DNA of 64,000 nt from Diploscapter coronatus (GCA_964036155.1 OZ038422.1:87567201-87631200), one strand, 5' to 3'; counted from the first letter of the stretch, positions 36,015 to 47,845 are shown. Notes: generated by a model not told the origin, from the letters alone. Translations and numbers: made by a program.

Positions 36015-37500
36015 TCTTAATCAAACAAAAAAGAATTATCAAGTTATCACTGATAATCAGTGAAATATGGATTTTTTTGTTCAAAGTGGTATTTGACCGC
36101 GCTTCGAAAAAAAAATAATTTCTCAGAGAGCACTCACTTTTATGCCATGTATTATATACCATTTTCTTCCCTGAGTGCTCGAGTAAAATAATATGCAATA
36201 AAATCAGGTACTATTTGCGTTTTACGAGCGTACTGATCGAAAATGTTGGAAAGTTGAGCAATTTTAATAGTTTTCGGCTTATAACTTTTTATGTAAGCAT
36301 CAGATCGGAAAAGTTTCTTAACAAAAGTTGCTTATCTCATCGAGACGAAGCGCTTGATACCAAATTGGACAAATTTAGATGCTTTTTAACGATTTTTGAA
36401 TTTTCGAGTACGACATTCGCTATAACGTAAACAACGCGCGTCCGAGCTCCGGGACCTCGATTTTCGGATTCTCCACCCTCAATTACATTGTTTGGACCCA
36501 TTTCCAGGAAAATAATTTTGAGCCTGTGCCAAGCCATTCCTAACATCCATTTTTTTTTTATAGAGAATGGCTATTATATAAGGGGAATTGACGTGATGGA
36601 TTCTGAAACCTCCGCGCTGAAATTTCGTTTAAAAACTATTAGAGTCGTTCAAATACATCTCAATTTTGAGCTAGCCATCGATTTTTTCGCATAACACTTG
36701 TTGATATTCAACAACGCAGACAGCAAAACGGATAGCACTGAAGACGCTCGCCTTTAAGCTTGAATAACTTTATCGAAAAGCTTCTAGGAATCAAACAGCC
36801 GGCTAAAATAGTGATATATAGGCACGCTTCAAAAAGTTTCCAGAACAGATTTTTAGTTTTGTCCTTCGTTTTTATGGAATACGCCCGGAAGTGAGCGCGA
36901 GCCAGGCCGCTAAAATCGTACTCGTTGCAAACCACGAATTTTCCTTGTTCCTGGAATGATTTTTTCGGGATTTCAACGATTGTCCATTACAAACAATATA
37001 ATTCCACGCCAATTTGTAGAAAAATTTTCACGAAAATATGCCTACGTGATTTTTAAAAAAATTTTTGAAAGTAGCCAATTTATCATTTTTTCGAAATGAC
37101 CAATTTCGCGACGAGAGAACTTTTTTATTTCTCAACCAAATTGGGCAAATCATACACGAAAATACTCGCCAGATCAGTCACTATGTTCATACGTGAAAAA
37201 ACACCACTTTGTCGCTGAAATTTTCGAGAAATTTGGCGTTATCTGAAAAGGGTGCATTTTTTGCGCGAATTCGTCACTGTGGAGAGCCAAGTAGTGCGTC
37301 TCCAGGGCTGAAACTCGGTATACCCACTAATATTGAGGTGCTTGTTCCGATCCAAATGCAAAAATCCGAAGAAACGGCGTTAAGTATGAGTTTCAAAATG
37401 TTAGCGAATCTTCATGCCTTTTTTCTTTTCCAGGGGGACAAAATAAAGGGAGACAAAGCAGCGTGCATTGTTAAAAGCGAATACACCCCCCGCCGGCCAG
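36015..37500. repeat. Dispersed repeat, copy 2 (longer form)
   Basis: Matches 9058-9760 in two blocks (36015-36385 and 37137-37500) around about 750 bases absent from copy 1. The missing part is bounded by caaattggacaaat at 36361 and caaattgggcaaat at 37138. This suggests deletion between short direct repeats in copy 1 or insertion in copy 2. Confidence 0.78.
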
Positions 37501-37737
37501 CTGATTATTTGGAACAGCGATGAACGGTTTACGCTTATAATTAGCTTGAGAGTCTCTCTTCGCTTTTTTAGTTCCTCTACTCTCCCATCGTATACATAAT
37601 TACGATTTGCTTGTATTTTAGAACTGTTTTCATCCAACTCTAACCACCAGATGAAGGTTAGTAACTAGAACTAGGGGTTAGTTGATACTTAGTTGCAATT
37701 CGCACGAAGTTCTAGCACTTTCTAATATATTGAAATC

Positions 37738-38025
37738 CCTAAAAAAAATTTCCTAGCCTTATTATTCCCCACTAGGTGGGGGTCGGCTACCCTCAGCACG
37801 TAATGGGACAGTCGGCCTATCCTAGCCACACAGGACTAGTGGCCCGTCCCGAGGACAGACTATTGTTGTGTGCAACAGCCGAGGGATTTTAGGCGGATTT
37901 TTCGTGGTTTTACCTACTACTCCCACTACTAACATTTCTTAAACCCCTGTGGTTTGGGTTGAAGTGAGGGCGAACTTGAGACCCTGCTCTAGACAGTAAC
38001 ACACAATCACTGCGCTACGCCACTC
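37738..38025 (-). mobile_element. tRNA-derived SINE with target-site duplication
   Basis: Minus strand begins ggagtggcgtagcgcagtga (A box tggcgtagcgcagtg). About 45 bases on it has a B-box-like ggtctcaagttcgccc, and it ends in a T-rich tail. It is flanked by the exact 16-base direct repeat ctaatatattgaaatc at 37722-37737 and 38026-38041. The paralogous site near 17357 has one copy of that sequence and no insert. Confidence 0.88.
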
Positions 38026-38439
38026 CTAATATATTGAAATCTCTCAATTATTTAAATTATTTATTTTATTTAATGAAATTTGTAGAAGGAAGTGATTGAA
38101 AAATCCACTTCCTCTATTTTCAGGAACATAATTCGTTGATAACGATTGCTAATAACGATACCAAATAGCCAAATGTGTCATCAAAACGAGCTGCCATAAT
38201 TCAATTAAGAAAACAGGAAATAAGAAATTCCGAGAAGAAATGTATTACGCTTACAGTTCAGCTAATGATGAATGGAACAGGAGCATCGGACAATGCGGAT
38301 GCGGAACTTAATTTAAATTTATCGGAATTATGCATTCATCAGATGATCAACAATCACGTATAGAGATGAAAAAGGAGAACTATAAATATGCGATATAACG
38401 AATGGTGAAGCGTTGTTAATTTAGCACATAAACTCAGCA

Positions 38440-40131
38440 ATGAGATATCTGCTAATAGCAGCCAGTATTCTGTTCGGGATATTAATATCATCAATAGACG
38501 GTGGAGTCTATGGAGAATATGAAACTCAGGTCAGTAATAGTTATTTTTGAAGATTACTCAAGTATTAAGAGCAATACTTGCGTAATCTACGATGTCATCA
38601 GCATTGATAATAAACCAGAGTTAGAAAAGTTCTAATTATCAAAAATGTAAATGAAAAGTGAGGTAAACTGCACTGTTATTTGTTGCATAATTTACAGTAA
38701 AGTACAATGCAGTTTGGAGATTATTGTGCAATCTGAAAAAGAAAACATTGGCATAAAATCTTCAACGAATACTAGCAAATCATCAGCTCCGTTTTTATCA
38801 AAGCATCGAAGTTATACGAGTCGGCACTCGCCACAAAGCCTAGTGAGAGGAAAATATTCTTTTCGTGTGCATACTGTTCGCTGTATCTTTCAACAGTATG
38901 TAGGAAGAAGAATACTGATCATCAACTAGACTTTGCAGTGTATGCAGATCTCATAAGTTTTTACCTTTCGATGTTAATGAATTTGAGTGGTTAAATAAAT
39001 TATTACTGGTAACTTTGGATGATAAATTATGATGAGTAATTGCATCGTCCAAAGTAACAAATTTTTCAAAAATGGAAATGGCTCCTATTTGGCTGTGATA
39101 GAAGTATTCAACAATTGATAATAAATTATTTAGTTCCTCAATTACAGTTAGATAGGAGCTAGTTTATTTATCGAAATTATTAGTCTCCTAAAGTGAAGAA
39201 ACCTTCCTTCATAAACGGTAAAAGTTTGTTAGAAAGACGAGAATGGTCGGATCAGTTCCCCAAACGAATCTTTATGATGTCATATTTCTCATTTTTTCCA
39301 ATTTTTATAGATGTTTTCCCTTTGAGTATGAATAGTGTTTTCCTTATGTTAATTTTAGAATGCTGATACTGGCGGCGGTTCATATGGCAATGGCTATGCA
39401 GCCTACAATGCACCAAAAGCCTACATCTACGAGAAATATTCGATGTCTTCCGAGTCATCCGAATCATCCGAGTCGTCGTCATCGTCGTCGAGCGAATCGG
39501 AAGAAACTAGTAGGCTCTACAAACATTTATAAAAAATCAGAATTCATACAATTGATCATATGAAATTTGCAATATAAATAATTTTAGAATGTAAAAAATG
39601 ATCTATTACGTCTGGCTCATAGAAAAAGACGCCGACTTTTTCCCTTTCTTCTCTTGACTCCTCATACTATTTCTTAGAAAAACCGGTGTTTTTTAACTGG
39701 TGTCCTGGTGTCTCGGTGTCTTTTTCTAGGAACCTTCTTGAAGCACTATGACCATTTATTTCTTTAATTTCAAAAGTGATGGACATTGTACCGTTATCCG
39801 GAGGTATGAAAATTGTGACAAGAATAGTTTGAAAACATTGCTGCGCTAGAGAAAATATCTTTCAAAAATAATTATAGTGCTAACAACAGTTACTTCAGCT
39901 ACTCCAGCAACAGAACCGACAGCTTCGACAGGGCCAACAGCTTCGACAGGACCAACAGCTTCGACAGGGCCAACAGCTTCGACAGGGCCAACAGCTTCGA
40001 CAGGACCACCAGCTTCGACAGGACCAACAGCTTCGACAGGACCAACAGCTTCGACAGGACCAACAGCTTCGACAGGACCAACAGCTTCGACAGAGCCTCC
40101 TTCAGCGACATCAGGTAGTGAATATCAATAA
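38440..40131 (+). CDS. Secreted mucin-like protein lacking C6 domain (copy B)
   Basis: Three exons join in phase: 38440-38529, 39359-39509 and 39878-40131, giving 164 residues. Exon 1 is a signal peptide ([20 protein letters not shown]). Exon 2 has the Gly/Tyr then Ser/Glu tract ([20 protein letters not shown]). Exon 3 is an 18-base repeat coding TASTGP about ten times, ending GSEYQ as in copy A. The C6 exons are gone. The relic of the C6 first exon (acceptor at 39588, then KCKK and TGA) would stop translation, so exon 2 must skip to exon 3. Both junctions are phase 1, so the skip keeps frame. The donor of exon 2 is the weaker A|gtaggc against copy A's gtaagt. It may still be expressed as a short Ser/Thr-rich secreted protein, or be an early pseudogene. 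Confidence 0.65.
39898..40100 (+). repeat. Coding 18-base tandem repeat (TASTGP)
   Basis: Units of acagcttcgacaggacca, about ten copies with few variants. The unit differs from the 15-base PTPAP array at the same place in copy A, so the repeat tails evolved independently after duplication. Confidence 0.95.
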
Positions 40132-40270
40132 GCAAATAAATATTAGGTAAGTACATAAGCCACAATCTTTGTAAGACTTGAATTAGGCGTACTCGGTAAA
40201 ATAGAAGATTCTCCAAATGACATTATTTTTTATATACACTGCTGGCCAAAGGTTAACTGCAAACCATATA

Positions 40271-41770
40271 CATTAATGAACAAAGTTTGTCACATTTTGC
40301 ATATTAGTTGTAAAAAAAACCTGCTATGCGGGTGATACCTCAAGGTATCGGGTCTAAAAGTTTATCACGAGTTCCCATGAATATGTACTTGATATCTGCC
40401 AAGTTTCATCACTATTGGATTTAAGATTCCAGGAATGTTCACGGGTCGAAAATTGCGACCCTAACCCGGCCCAACCCGTGATGCAATCGAAACACTCGAC
40501 CCTAACCCGACCCGACCCACGGGTTAAGGTCGGGGTCAACATCCCTGTTTAAGAGAAATTCCACGAATAAACACAACCACAGTCGGACAACTGCAAAAGT
40601 GTCCTGGATTCGACCAAATCCATATGGGTGGATACACCCATGGACCTTAATCGCAAAAATGGGGAGATCAGGCTCCGCCCCCAAAAGTGGGCGGGGCTAG
40701 GTGGGGGTCAAAGTTGACAGTTTTGACGATTTGACCGTAAAAAGGAGGTACAAAGAAAACCTTTTTGCTATGAAAGATTTTCGAAAAAAAATTTAAAAGG
40801 ATGAACATAGCCATGGAATGTACTTTCTAAAAATATTATAGTTTAGGGGGATCAGCCACTTTCTTGGGGCTGGAGGGGGTCCCAAAGTTAAAAATGCCAA
40901 CAATGACGGTTTCAAAAATATGCATATTTTGCATAAAATCGATTTTCCTGAAAAAGTTTAGGAGAGGTTACCAAAATCTAATGCTATATTCGGATTCTAC
41001 GTATAAAATTACCCTAAAATAAGTCCTAAAAAGCATAAATTAGGCGGGACATTTTTGAAAAAAAAAGTCAAATGAGCGTGGCCCGAGAGTCGAATTTTAA
41101 AAAATCGACCGGAAAAATTCAAATGATACACCAATCGATAGCCCTTGAAAAGCTGAGCAATTTTTGTGGAGACACCTCATGATTATCTATAATGGTATGC
41201 GTGGTATGAAGGTTTGAATGGGTCAGACCCACGAAAATGACAAAAATTTTTAAAAATTCATAACTTTTGTAAAATCAAACGAATTCGAAAAATCTTTTCG
41301 GGATATAGTAGTTGGAGAGCAATGCTTCATTTTTGCATCCTAGAGTACCGTGCTATCACTTTATCATGTTATCATATGGGTCCATGGTATACCACCCATA
41401 TGGTACCCGAATGGTACTATATCAAGATGGATATCAATCGACTCGAAATTGACTGGAGAGTAATATTCGAGTCCATTTCTATCAATTTCAGCAACTGGTT
41501 TCATTATACCATCATTGTAATTAGCTATAACCACCTGCCGAAAATGATCAAAAATGGAGTAACTTCAAATGACCATAAAAGGCGATAAGCTAGTCAATTT
41601 TTCAAGTGGATTTCAGCATATTACTCAGTTCGATAAGGGCTTTCGTTTGATATATAACATGATGGGTATTGGTTACCAAATGGTAACTTGATCATATGGG
41701 TCGCTACCATTTGGTACAATATCATGTTTGGTATCGTTCGACTCCAAATTGAATGGGAACAAATAGTAGA
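40271..41770. other. Intergenic repeat-rich interval
   Basis: Contains a fragment of the gcaaaagtgtcctgg / gggcggggctaggtgg family (about 40585-40760) and a degenerate tract of ccctaacccgacccgaccc (40455-40530). No gene is supported. The 88-residue ORF at 41322 has no codon-like bias or domain. Confidence 0.5.
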
Positions 41771-42170
41771 TGTCTCTAGCTTCAATTTGAGCCCAAATTT
41801 TGGTAGACTACCTAGGAAAATATTCTCGTATCATTTTCTTGAAAATTGACATTAAATTTTAGTTTTTTAGCTACTGCTACTATAACTACTACAACCGGAT
41901 GCGCCCCATATCCAGGTCCAATAGCTGATTGTCCTAAGTCTTAACAATTTTTCAAGCTAGCCAAAATTGGTATCGTTCGACTCCAAATTTTATGTAAATA
42001 AATAATAGATGCCTCTAGCTTCAATTTAAGCTCAAACTTGAGTAGACTATCTATGAAAATATTCTCGTATCATTTTCTTGAAAATTGACATTCAACTTTG
42101 ATTTTTTAGGTACCGGTCCTTGTTTCGAAAATTCAGCTCTACTAGCTTGTTGTGGTAAGTCTTAACAACT
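41770..42170. repeat. Tandem duplication containing an exon
   Basis: Two adjacent units of about 200 bases share intron sequence (tctagcttcaattt, atattctcgtatcattttct, ttgaaaattgacatt) leading into a TTTTTTAG acceptor and a short Cys-containing exon, then taagtcttaacaa. The first unit's donor reads CC|taagtc, while the second reads G|gtaagtc. Confidence 0.75.
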
Positions 42171-45100
42171 TTTCAAGCCAACCATTTTATTAGCAATTCA
42201 AGAGGAAATCTATTGCCCGAGTCCATAAATTTCATGGACCTTTTTCGGAGGAATCATTTTGTTTTCTGAAAAAAAAACTACTGTATACGTTCCGAGAGCA
42301 TATTCATTCATTGAATTCGATTCAAATTCATGCATTAAATTTGTAGGAATAGTGTATGAATTACAAAGAAAGCGTTGTCACTTCTTCTTAACCGAACTTA
42401 GCTATCAACACCAAATTTACATGAATAAACGACCCAATCGTCTTTCAAAAAATAAAATGATCTTACTCTTCCTCAATAATAATTCATTGTGGTTAAAGAA
42501 TAAACGAAAAATGCCTTCTTCTTCAAGCAAAAAGCGTTTCTCAAATCTAAATTCAACAATTTCAGCTGCACAATGTCCTACTGGCTGGGATTTTGTTAAA
42601 GGCAAATGCTATCAGGTGATCGTTGAATATAATTTTCTTTTTAATTTCGCTTTGTGAATAGCAAGGAGTTTACAGCGTGTTAAAAAGGGTCTCAAGTGGG
42701 AAGAAGCAGCTGCGCACTGCAAGAAATTATGCACCCCCGCAGGAACTTGTCATCTACCAAGACTCTACAGTAAACAGCAAGGCATAGACTTACGGGCTTA
42801 TGGTATGAAATTTCACGATAATTTATTAAGAGTGAATGCCAGTATTATTCAAAGTGGCTCGGAACAGGGGTCCGTCGATTTGGCTCATTTTCACGTATAT
42901 TCTTCAGTTTTTCACGCTGATTCTCATGGTGCTATTCTTTTTTCATAAAAATGATCGCATGCAGGATTATGGTAGCTTGAAGTTTCGACTGACCCGACTT
43001 CAGGAAAACATTCATAACTTTCTTATTTCTGGACCGAATCGAACGGGGTTTTCAGCATTGGATAGCCCATGAAAAACTCTACAAATAATGCAACTATAAT
43101 GAGTTTCGGCGATCGTTAATTTGGAGGAAAAATTAGAATATTCAAAAATGTGACTTTAACATACCCCCAGTTTTCGATTTTTTTCGACCAAACAGAAGTT
43201 CGACCGAAAGCGAATTATTAGCTTATGAGAAAGAGGATTCAATTCTGCACAAGATATCATCAATTTTGATCAAAATAAGCGTGACCGAAACCACGAAAAA
43301 TGCGTTCGAACGTGTAAAATCAGGGTGATTATTGCATAGTGTCAGCTTTGATCCCTCATAACTTCCTTATTTCTGGACCAAATTGAATGATTCTTTTTTT
43401 CTTTTGTAGAACTTGTCGAAAAGAATATGGGAAAAATAAAAATAAAATTTTTAGAAATTCATTTTGGTGAGAATAAATTACCCGAAGTTACCCTATATAC
43501 CTGTACTACGTTTACGCGTAAATGACGTTGGAAAAATGCATCCTTCCAGTATGTTGTGTAGAATGACATGCTGAACAACTTTCGTTCCAGGACTTATCTC
43601 GGATTCATATTCGTATGAGCTCTAGAATTTTTTGAAGTGTGATGGCTAATTATTGCAAAGTGCCGTTTTGACAGTAAATTTAAAACAATCATATCTCCCT
43701 GCGTGTGCACATTCTAGAATAAGTTCTGGAACAAAAGTTGTTCAACTCGAAGAGCTCTACAAGATTTTATGGGAAATTCCGATGTTAACTCACATTATCC
43801 TTGTAAACATAGTACAGATATATAGGGTAACTTCGGGTAATTTTTTTCCACCAAAATTAATTTCTAAAAAATTTCTTTATATTTTTTCCATATTCTCCTA
43901 TTCAAGATCCACAAAATAAAAAAATAATCATTCAACTTGGTCCAGAAATAAGAAAGTTGTGAGGGGTTAAAGTCGACACTATGAAATAATCACCCTGGTT
44001 TTACACGTTCGAACGCATTTTTCGTGGTTTCGGTCACGCTTATTTTGATCAAAATTAATCATATCTTGTGCAGAATTGAATCCTCTTTCTCATGAGCTAA
44101 TAATTCGCTTTCGGTCGAACTTCTGTTTGGTCGAAAAAAATCGAAAACTGGGGGTATTTTAAAGTCACATTTTTGAATATTCTAATTTTCCCGCCAAATT
44201 AGCGGTCACCGAGACTCGTCGTAGTCACATTATTTGTAGAGTTTTTCATGGGCTATCCAATGCTGAAAACCCCATTTGATTTGGTCTAGAAATTAGAAAG
44301 TTATGAATTTTTTCCCGAAGTCAGATTTGTCAAAACTTCAATCTACCGTAATCCTGTATACAATCATTTTTATGAAAAACGGATAGCACCGTGAGAATCA
44401 GCGTGAAAAACTGTACTATATATGTGAAAATCAGCCAAATCGACGGACCCCTGTTCCGCACCCTTTCCTTATGACTTTGATTTTTCCTGACATCCACTCT
44501 TAATGTATATATTAATTTGGAAAATTCGATTTCTAAATTGCGTGTTTTTTTCATTTTGCGGCATTAATAAGATTGTACTCACAAAGGAGGCTAATGGCTA
44601 GAGAGGCTAAATCAGTTTTCAACATTGGTTTTAACGTTTAAAATTGGTATCAGTCTGATCATCGAAGTCATGCTGATCTCAACGCTTTTTAGATCTCCGA
44701 AAACGATCTATTCTAAGTAAAGCTATGACCACTTTGTAAAGCGAACCTTTTCTGCTGTAGCCTTCCCGAAGTTTTCGGATAATAAACTCACAACTAGCCT
44801 ACTACTTATTAAAAGATGTAATTTAACGTAAAACTCATCCAAATTATGTCGAAGTTGGCCAAAATTTCTTACTAACTAAATTTTATTAAAAAATTAAACA
44901 GGATAATTCAAATCATCTATTGATTTTCTCCTTTTTCAGCGAGTTCCAACATTTGGATTGATGTACATAAAGTCCCAGGTGATACTACTGTGAGTCATAA
45001 TTCTACTTATAGGCAATTTTGAAAAGTAGGACGATAGAAACATACGAAAATAGTAAAGGGTTAGGGAAGGGGAGGATAGGCTGGAGCATCTTTTACCATA

Positions 45101-46495
45101 TTATTTCGTGTGTTCCTATGATTTATCGTTCTACATTTCCAAGTTACCTACTATGATTATATAGTTCAAGGATATGTTTTCATACTTTTCATCGCTCTGT
45201 ATTTTATCTATAAAAATTTAGGGAGAGCACGTAAAAGACAGTAATGGCGTGGAATATGCGTCTACGTGTACCTTTTGGGACCATCCCAGGTAAGTAAAAA
45301 AGTTTTTCTGTAACCATGGTTTTAATTGGATAGTTGAATCAAAAATCTATAGCAAGAGTACCCTCGACTCTTTAGAGATCTGGATTGGAACAGTGGGCAT
45401 GGCTCGTGCTGAAGCTGCGAATGTTAAGGCTTGGTCGAGATTCTCGTATGGTGATCACTACGGATCTCGAACATTTGCACGCATCAGCACAAGTCATGAC
45501 CACTCATAAATCCAGGCCTCGAATACATATAAAAAATAAGATATAATGAATGATTGAATTTTCAACTAGTGGATAATTATTAATTATATTTAGCGATCCG
45601 AGTAAGAAATTTAGTTAATCGCAACGGAAGAAGAATTAGATTTTCAAAAATGCACAGATACCGCAATACTAAATCTCCATATTTTATAGTAGTGCGTTTA
45701 TGAAAATCAGTTCTTCAATTTCCCAATGTGCTTTACTAAATTCCTTCAGGTAACGTACAAAATCAGGATTGTGGTTGGGTGAGTCATATTTTTAATCCAT
45801 TAAAATATTTACCTTTTATTAAAAAATACTGTTGCACAAAAATGAATTAATTTTTGCCGAGTGGATCATTTTCGAAAATCTAAAACTTATTTTATCTTGT
45901 TGAGAGTTTGTAATAATTTTATTTTGATGAATTGCCGTGATCATCTACTTCTTAAAATTTACTTGACTTCTCTACTTATAAAAAGGATTTTGAAGTTGAC
46001 TTAGATCAAAGAAAAACGAATTAAATGTATAAATTAATAACAACCCAAATGCATGTTTTATAATGAATATTTTAGCTACGTCCATCTGGATTATGGGGCG
46101 ACCTTCCTGTAAGATTAAGTTTAATCTGAAAATACGAATGCCGTAAACTCTAATAGAATCTTTTTCTTTTATTTTGAGAGGTTGAAAATTAAAAGCCCCA
46201 AAGGCATCTATTACAGGTTTTACGGTATGAAATATTTTAGTTAAGAAATAACTCGAAAATGGAAGGTAAGAGAAAATATGTATGATCAGATTTGGGAGAT
46301 TTGATCCGATATTAGATTCGTTTAAATTTTGAAAGAAATATCACTTTTGATTATTAAAGGCACATGAAAATAGTTCAGAAACTATCACGCACCTTATAAA
46401 AATTTCCTAAAATCATATTCAATATTTAGTGTAACGCTAACAGGCGACTAATCTGCGAAACGGACGAACGGCTTACCGCGACATGCCCTCCTTGA
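42110..46495 (+). CDS. C-type lectin-domain secreted protein (5' end not found)
   Basis: Nine exons join in phase: 42110-42154, 42566-42615, 42676-42802, 44940-44989, 45222-45289, 45353-45492, 45750-45778, 46076-46108 and 46430-46495 (TGA). They encode about 202 residues containing one C-type lectin-like domain. Landmarks are CPTGWDFVKGKCY, WEEAAAHCKKLC, SNIWIDV, the repeated EIWIG block, DCGWLRPSGLWGDLPC and the closing CNANRRLICE. Clec-type proteins are secreted, numerous in nematodes and often induced by microbes. The canonical Ca-binding EPN/WND triplets are not seen, so carbohydrate binding is doubtful. A Cys/Pro-rich exon precedes the domain, and another decayed one lies at 41871-41934. 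The signal-peptide exon was not found. Intron 3 (42803-44939) contains a large palindrome. Confidence 0.8.
42824..44505. repeat. 1.7-kb palindrome in a lectin-gene intron
   Basis: Arms converge on about 43650. Landmarks are ggaacaggggtccgtcgatt at 42873 against its complement at 44440, and gcgttcgaacgtgtaaaatc at 43302 against gattttacacgttcgaacgc-like sequence at 44000. Ends are ttaagagtg(a/g)atg. Some indels are present. No coding capacity. Confidence 0.88.
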
Positions 46496-46602
46496 TTATT
46501 CTTCTTATCTGATATTTCATTTTTCAAATGAAAACTATGAATAAAAAATGTTATTTTTATCAAAAAGTATGACATGGAAATAAGTCGAAAGCTATGGTTC
46601 AT

Positions 46603-47508
46603 TACTACTTCTGGGGGAATACTTGGTATTCGAGAAATTGTTGTAATTACCTTAACATCGTTCTATATGATGTCAGAAGCGACGAAGCTGGGACAATAAA
46701 TCTCGGACCTCTGTAATAGTCGTGAAAAGTGAGCACGCAGTATATCAGTATATCTCCATTAGTCACGTTGCCAAAAATCACAGGATAATTACGTGTGGCT
46801 CTCCTTACATAGGTAATTACGCGGCCTTGATGATTCAAATGTCGCTCTTGAAGTGAAGTTGGCTTAAGCCAGTATCGGGCTCCAATGCTAAAAATATGAA
46901 AAATGCAATGCCATTGATTATTTAGCTGATTAGACAACAATTACTCCAAATTATCTTGAATTCGATGCCATAATTGAATTGTAAAAAGCATTAAATTTTC
47001 TGCAATTTAAAAGAAGAAAGATACATCGTATGCGCCAGCCAGTTTTCTGCAGCTATTGCGTATAATTCTAAATTTTCAAAATGTTATCATTTACTTTGGT
47101 TTAGAAAGTTCGCTATTATTATTAAGGGCAAAAATACTGATGCTAGATTACATAAAATCATGTAAGTACGCATTTATAGTTATATCATATACATAGAAGA
47201 CCGCGAATTAAAAACTATTAATTGTTGAACAATGAATGCGCTTTATGGATGTCACATGAACAGGCTGTCGGCGGAGATTTTATTGGCCGCGTAATTACCT
47301 ATGTAAGGAGGGCCACACGTAATTATCCCGTGATTTTTGGTAATGTGGCTAATGGAGATATACTGATATACTGCGTGCTCACTTTTCACGACTATTACAG
47401 AGGTCCGGGATTTATTGTCCCAGCTTCGTCGCTTCTGACATCATATAGAACGATGTTAAGGTAATTACAACAATTTCTCGAATATCAATTATTCTCCCAG
47501 AAGTAGTA
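46603..47508. mobile_element. 0.9-kb element with about 240-base terminal inverted repeats
   Basis: Starts tactacttctgggggaatac and ends gtattctcccagaagtagta-like. The right repeat, 47268-47508, mirrors 46603-46840. Both arms encode VITYVRRATRNYPVIFGNV (minus on the left, plus on the right) as open frames. A truncated copy is at 34683. The transposase source is unknown. Confidence 0.85.
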
Positions 47509-47845
47509 TTTTGATAGTTTCGGTTTCGAATTCGGGTACGGCAAATTTTTGGAATTGAGTTTCGGTCTCGGATTCGTTTCGGCCCAAAAATGACCAAAAC
47601 TTACCGAAACCCTACAGAAAATATGAATTTTGAGAGAAGAAAATTAGTAATTTTTCGCACTTTTATCGTTTTCATATCTTCTTTTTCTTTCTCGGTATTT
47701 TCCTGCAACGTGATTAATCGCTGTATCCTGCGTTTACGCCAGGTCTGGTCGAAATTTCGATTTCGGTTTAAAAAAATTTAGGGATTCGGTTTCGGATTTG
47801 ATTTCGGTTTCGAGATTTTTACGGTTTCGGCCAGGCCTGGTGCAT
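47509..47845. repeat. Degenerate (T)TTCGG-rich low-complexity tract
   Basis: Many irregular copies of gtttcgg/gattcgg-like units (tttcggtctcggattcg, ggtttcggatttgatttcgg). No period is strict. It lies just upstream of the eIF2A promoter region. Confidence 0.7.

Larger units (their letters stand above)
37600..40270. repeat. Segmental duplication, copy B
   Basis: Matches 17230-23130, but lacks everything corresponding to about 18946-21750 and contains an extra SINE at 37738-38025. Confidence 0.85.

Noticed and set aside
40455..40530. Telomere-like ccctaaccc tract
   Set aside because: Units are irregular (ccctaacccgacccgaccc) and short. It is a degenerate GC-rich repeat, not a (TTAGGC)n nematode telomere.
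42259..42657. 132-residue ORF overlapping a lectin exon
   Set aside because: Only the end (CPTGWDFVKGKCYQ) is the true exon, entered by a TTTCAG acceptor at 42565. The rest is intron without codon bias.
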